From a virus, in the IMG/VR virus record IMGVR_UViG_3300044844_001196, positions 1 to 55,055 of that record: DNA of 55,055 nt. One strand, 5' to 3'. The position numbers and the translations under genes are program-made. Positions 52,821-55,055 of the stretch are shown one piece after another. Positions within the stretch are counted from its first letter, which is position 1. Each line of letters opens with the position of its first letter. Below the pieces are notes generated by a model that saw only the letters and a program-made list of their open reading frames with translations, ran no database searches and was not told where the DNA came from.

Positions 52821-53670
52821 AAATTATATTAATAAAGTTATTACCGGAGATTGCATTGAGGTGATGAAAGAAATGCCTGAAGGTTGGGTTGATTTAATTG
52901 TTACATCTCCACCTTACGGTGTTAATATCGCTTATGATGTTCACAATGATGACATGGAGATTGGTGAATATTTGGAATTTACCCGACAATGGTTAACTGA
53001 AGCTTATAAAGTATTGAAAGACGATGGACGTATCGCTTTAAACATTCCTTATGAGATTAATAGACAATCAAAGGGAGGTAGAATTTTCTTCGTATCTGAA
53101 GTTTATCAGGTTATGAAAGAGATTGGGTTTAAGTTCTTTGGTGTAGTTGATTTAGAAGAAGATAGTCCTCACAGAAGTAAAACAACTGCTTGGGGAAGTT
53201 GGATGAGTCCATCTAGTCCGTACATCTATAATCCAAAAGAATGTGTTGTATTGGCTTATAAGAAGGTTCATATTAAGAAAGTTAAAGGTGAAACACAATG
53301 GAAGGGAGAACCAACAGTAACTGAAGAAGGTAAGAACAAGATGGTTTATCAGGATGAAGATAAAAAAGAGTTTATGGAGTTAGTATTTGGTCAGTGGAAG
53401 TATTTTGCTGACACAAGGTCCCTAACTAAGGCAACATTCTCAATGGATATCCCAAACAAGGCAATTAAAATTTTATCTTATAAGAATGATATTATTTTAG
53501 ACCCATTTAATGGAAGTGGTACAAGTTGTGTGGCGGCCGAGATTAATGATAGAAGATGGGTAGGGATTGAATTATCTGAAAATTATGCAAATATTTCTAG
53601 AGAAAGAATACAAGGATTTGTTGACCAAAAGAAACAACAAAAATTAGAATTTGAAAACGGGGGGCAATGA
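52813..53670 (+). CDS. DNA methyltransferase, beta-class N4-cytosine/N6-adenine type
   Basis: The 285-residue enzyme has VTSPPYG near the N-terminus (31-36, catalytic motif IV before motif I, the beta order) and LDPFNGSGTSCVAAE (~229-243, SAM-binding FxGxG). TSPPY is more common among N4-cytosine enzymes but also occurs in N6-adenine ones. With the Dam-like enzyme it gives the phage two orphan methylases, likely for anti-restriction. The stop codon lies in a terminator loop. Confidence 0.88.
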   Translation: MIENYINKVITGDCIEVMKEMPEGWVDLIVTSPPYGVNIAYDVHNDDMEIGEYLEFTRQWLTEAYKVLKDDGRIALNIPYEINRQSKGGRIFFVSEVYQVMKEIGFKFFGVVDLEEDSPHRSKTTAWGSWMSPSSPYIYNPKECVVLAYKKVHIKKVKGETQWKGEPTVTEEGKNKMVYQDEDKKEFMELVFGQWKYFADTRSLTKATFSMDIPNKAIKILSYKNDIILDPFNGSGTSCVAAEINDRRWVGIELSENYANISRERIQGFVDQKKQQKLEFENGGQ

Positions 53671-53682
53671 CCTCCGTTTTTT
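53654..53682 (+). terminator. Intrinsic terminator
   Basis: AAAACGGGGG pairs with CCTCCGTTTT (one G-U) around a seven-base loop containing the methyltransferase stop, followed by further T. Confidence 0.8.
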
Positions 53683-53713
53683 ATTTTATGATATATTTAT
53701 TAATAAAAGAATT

Positions 53714-54079
53714 ATGGAACAGGTTATTATTGAACTTTTGACAATACAAAATCAATTTAGAATATATCATTGGCAAACAAAATCATACGCTAGACACAAT
53801 GCTTTTGGAACTGTTTACGGAGATTTAGACGGTTTGATTGATGAATTTGTTGAAATTTGTATGGGTAAACATGGAAGACCTGATTTCCAAGGGAAAGTAA
53901 GTTTAATACTTTCTGATTTAAAAGAATTGGACCCAACTCATTTCTGTGACACTGTTATTGAATTTTTAATTGATTTAAACAATAAGTACGACAAAACAAA
54001 AGACAGTGACTTATTAAATTTACGTGATGAAATTATGGGTCTAATCAACAAGTTGAAATATTTGTTGACTTTAAAATAA
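53714..54079 (+). CDS. DUF5856-like (ferritin/Dps-like helical) protein, 121 aa
   Basis: FRIYHWQTKSYARHNAFGTV and YGDLDGLIDEFVEICMGKHG match a small phage family with a HWQT...H...D..E pattern, reminiscent of Dps/ferritin four-helix bundles. Whether the ligands bind iron is unknown. ATG 53714 is used; the upstream TTG start overlaps the methyltransferase and a terminator. A TATTTATT box lies upstream. Confidence 0.65.
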   Translation: MEQVIIELLTIQNQFRIYHWQTKSYARHNAFGTVYGDLDGLIDEFVEICMGKHGRPDFQGKVSLILSDLKELDPTHFCDTVIEFLIDLNNKYDKTKDSDLLNLRDEIMGLINKLKYLLTLK

Positions 54080-54098
54080 TCAATTTTAATTTCTTATT

Positions 54099-54512
54099 AT
54101 GAAAGACGTAGCGGGTATTTTAGTTAAATATCAAGATAGGTGTTTGCTTTGTAAAAGAGCTCCGGGTGAGCATTTGGAAGGGTATTGGTCAATTCCTTGT
54201 GGAGGGGTTAATCCTAAGGAAGATTTAAAAGATGCTGCGGTAAGAGAATTTAGGGAAGAAACTTATTTGGTTTTGAATCCCCAAGAAGTTTCTTATGTAA
54301 CATCAATTCTTAATTCAAACAAGAAAAAGGTAATAACATCTATATTACATGTATTTTATACAAGGGCTTCAACAATAAAAAAACCTAATTTAGAAAAGGC
54401 AAAAGATGGGTTTGAACATACTGAATGCCGTTATTTTGGGTTAAGTGAGGTGGATAATTTAAAAATTACTCCAAAACTCAAAGAAATTATCAAAAAAGCC
54501 TTGGCAAATTAA
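54099..54512 (+). CDS. Nudix hydrolase
   Basis: The 137-residue protein has a Nudix box GGVNPKEDLKDAAVREFREE (35-54), with the GX5EX7REUXEE core intact and Thr-Tyr at the usual Gly position. Nudix enzymes hydrolyse nucleoside-diphosphate-linked compounds such as dNTP damage products, NAD(H), sugar nucleotides or RNA caps; the substrate cannot be predicted. It is the last ORF before the promoter-rich RNA region. Confidence 0.88.
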   Translation: MKDVAGILVKYQDRCLLCKRAPGEHLEGYWSIPCGGVNPKEDLKDAAVREFREETYLVLNPQEVSYVTSILNSNKKKVITSILHVFYTRASTIKKPNLEKAKDGFEHTECRYFGLSEVDNLKITPKLKEIIKKALAN

Positions 54513-54531
54513 AAAAAAAGTATTAGATTTG
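54500..54531 (+). promoter_or_regulatory. Candidate promoter P1 of the right-end RNA region
   Basis: CTTG, about 20 bases, TAGATTTG; one mismatch in the -33 box. It overlaps the 3' end of the Nudix gene. Confidence 0.5.
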
Positions 54532-54589
54532 TATCACTTTTGAAATATTAAAGATATTTATATTTCACAAGAAAAAAACTCTAAAAAAG

Positions 54590-54621
54590 TTTGACACTTT
54601 GAAAAAAATGTCGTAAGTTTG
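54590..54621 (+). promoter_or_regulatory. Promoter P2 of the right-end RNA region
   Basis: TTTG (54590-54593, within TTTGACA), 20 bases, TAAGTTTG (54614-54621): full consensus. A hairpin TTTGAGA/TCTCAAA (54629-54664) lies in its early transcript. Confidence 0.8.
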
Positions 54622-54681
54622 TAAAAGATTTGAGATAGGTAACGATTCAGATACAAGTCTCAAAAAAAATAAAACAAATTA

Positions 54682-54713
54682 CTTGACAAGAACAGAAAAA
54701 TGTCGTAACTTTG
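54682..54713 (+). promoter_or_regulatory. Promoter P3 of the right-end RNA region
   Basis: CTTG (54682-54685, within CTTGACA), 20 bases, TAACTTTG (54706-54713). P2 and P3 share the flank AAAAATGTCGTAA before the -7 box, suggesting duplication of a strong promoter. Confidence 0.75.
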
Positions 54714-54719
54714 TAAAAC

Positions 54720-55055
54720 AAATCTCAAATGTGAGATTTAAAACGGGGAAACGTTCTTTGAAAATACCTAAATACCCCCTTTGAAGTATATAGGTAATAT
54801 TAATTATCCGTTCAGTAGTTGATTATGAGACCTTCGGGTTGATTATGAGACATTTAATCTGATAAACGATAATGGGCCGTGTATGGTCCTTAAATAAACT
54901 ACGAAAGTAGGATAAAGTGGTCTCCCCTGTGTTGAGGAGACTGCGGTTTGAAACCCCGTAAGGGGAATTGAACTCAAGTACACAAGTGGGATATCATCAA
55001 ACCTTTAGTACCGAGGATAACTTCGTAGGGAAAATGGTAGGGTGACTTGGGAAAG
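54720..55055 (+). ncRNA. Large structured non-coding RNA (3' end outside window)
   Basis: This stretch holds no ORF of note, is more GC-rich than the surrounding genes and is densely hairpinned. Stems seen: AAATCTCA/TGAGATTT (54720-54739); GACC-TTCG-GGTT (54829-54840); GGGCC/GGTCC (54874-54889); CTAC-GAAA-GTAG (54899-54910); GTCTCC/GGAGAC (54920-54941); CCCC-GTAA-GGGG (54954-54965); CGAGG-ATAA-CTTCG (55012-55025). UUCG, GAAA and GUAA loops are typical of stable RNAs. Three promoters point into it, and GTTCTTTGAAAA (54753-54764) resembles a rRNA-leader boxA. Size, phage context and structure recall ornate RNAs such as GOLLD or ROOL, but no match is claimed; it is not rRNA, tmRNA or a tRNA. Confidence 0.6.
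54818..54851 (+). repeat. 14-bp direct repeat, 20-bp period, within the RNA
   Basis: GTTGATTATGAGAC occurs at 54818 and 54838. The hairpin GACC-TTCG-GGTT joins the end of the first copy to the start of the second. Confidence 0.8.

Noticed and set aside
54720-55055. rRNA, tmRNA, RNase P RNA or tRNA
   Set aside because: No 16S/23S landmark sequences, no tRNA acceptor/T-arm pair, no tmRNA tag ORF, and no RNase P core motif is seen.
54720-55055. Group I intron
   Set aside because: I could not find the paired P, Q, R, S core elements, and no exon reading frame is interrupted within the window.

Overview
The window looks like about 55 kb of a large tailed double-stranded DNA phage of a Bacteroidetes host. 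No terminase, capsid, portal or DNA polymerase gene is seen, so this is only part of a larger genome. The host assignment rests on promoters of the Bacteroidetes type (TTTG, about 20 bases, then TAnnTTTG), low GC, start codons mostly without Shine-Dalgarno sequences, an SprB-like adhesin repeat, a signal peptide ending FSQ, and a small Hc1-type histone-like gene. The phage assignment rests on huge tail-fibre-like genes, a peptidase-S74 fibre chaperone domain, T4-like gp46/gp47 recombination genes, a primase, a RuvC-like resolvase, two orphan DNA methyltransferases, a phage-sized sigma factor and tight overlapping gene packing.

Layout. 1-12.4 kb (+): the C-terminal part of a beta-roll fibre, a GT9-like glycosyltransferase, a SET-domain protein, a sulfotransferase, two Pro/Thr-linker adhesins (one LRR-like, one SprB-like), a probable baseplate or tail protein, and a RuvC-like nuclease. 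12.4-17.1 kb (-): a 1455-residue modular adhesin with many PT linkers and two propeller-like domains, preceded by a 74-residue protein. 17.2-24.2 kb (+): primase, PD-(D/E)XK nuclease, zinc ribbon, gp47, gp46 and small proteins. 24.1-31.6 kb (+): sigma factor, a membrane/amidase-like group (possible lysis genes), several proteins of unknown function that may be virion proteins, and the Hc1-like protein. 31.6-33.8 kb: DnaJ and small or secreted proteins. 33.8-40.5 kb (-): a second fibre followed by a sulfotransferase, an unknown protein, APS kinase, a nucleotidyltransferase, a DUF2061 protein and a second glycosyltransferase. 40.5-54.5 kb: Dam-like and SPPY-type methyltransferases, DUF932 and PcfJ-like proteins, thioredoxin, glutaredoxin, DUF3310, a DUF5856-like protein, Nudix, and several unknowns. 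54.5-55.06 kb: no ORF, but stacked strong promoters leading into a densely hairpinned, more GC-rich RNA that runs off the window.

Two things stand out. First, a fibre + glycosyltransferase + sulfotransferase module is present twice as diverged paralogues. One copy also carries APS kinase, a HxGH nucleotidyltransferase and DUF2061, so the phage seems to carry much of the route from sulfate to PAPS to a sulfated product. The target could be its own fibres, another protein or a host surface glycan. Second, the right end appears to encode a large ornate non-coding RNA driven by up to three promoters and preceded by a boxA-like leader.

Two regulatory signals recur: the host-type TAnnTTTG promoter, sometimes so close to the ATG that the transcript would be leaderless, and a TATTTATA-like box 3-6 bases upstream of several start codons. 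The box is a candidate late signal, perhaps linked to the phage sigma factor. I saw no tRNA, CRISPR array, insertion sequence or integrase. Site coordinates outside genes may be off by about one base.
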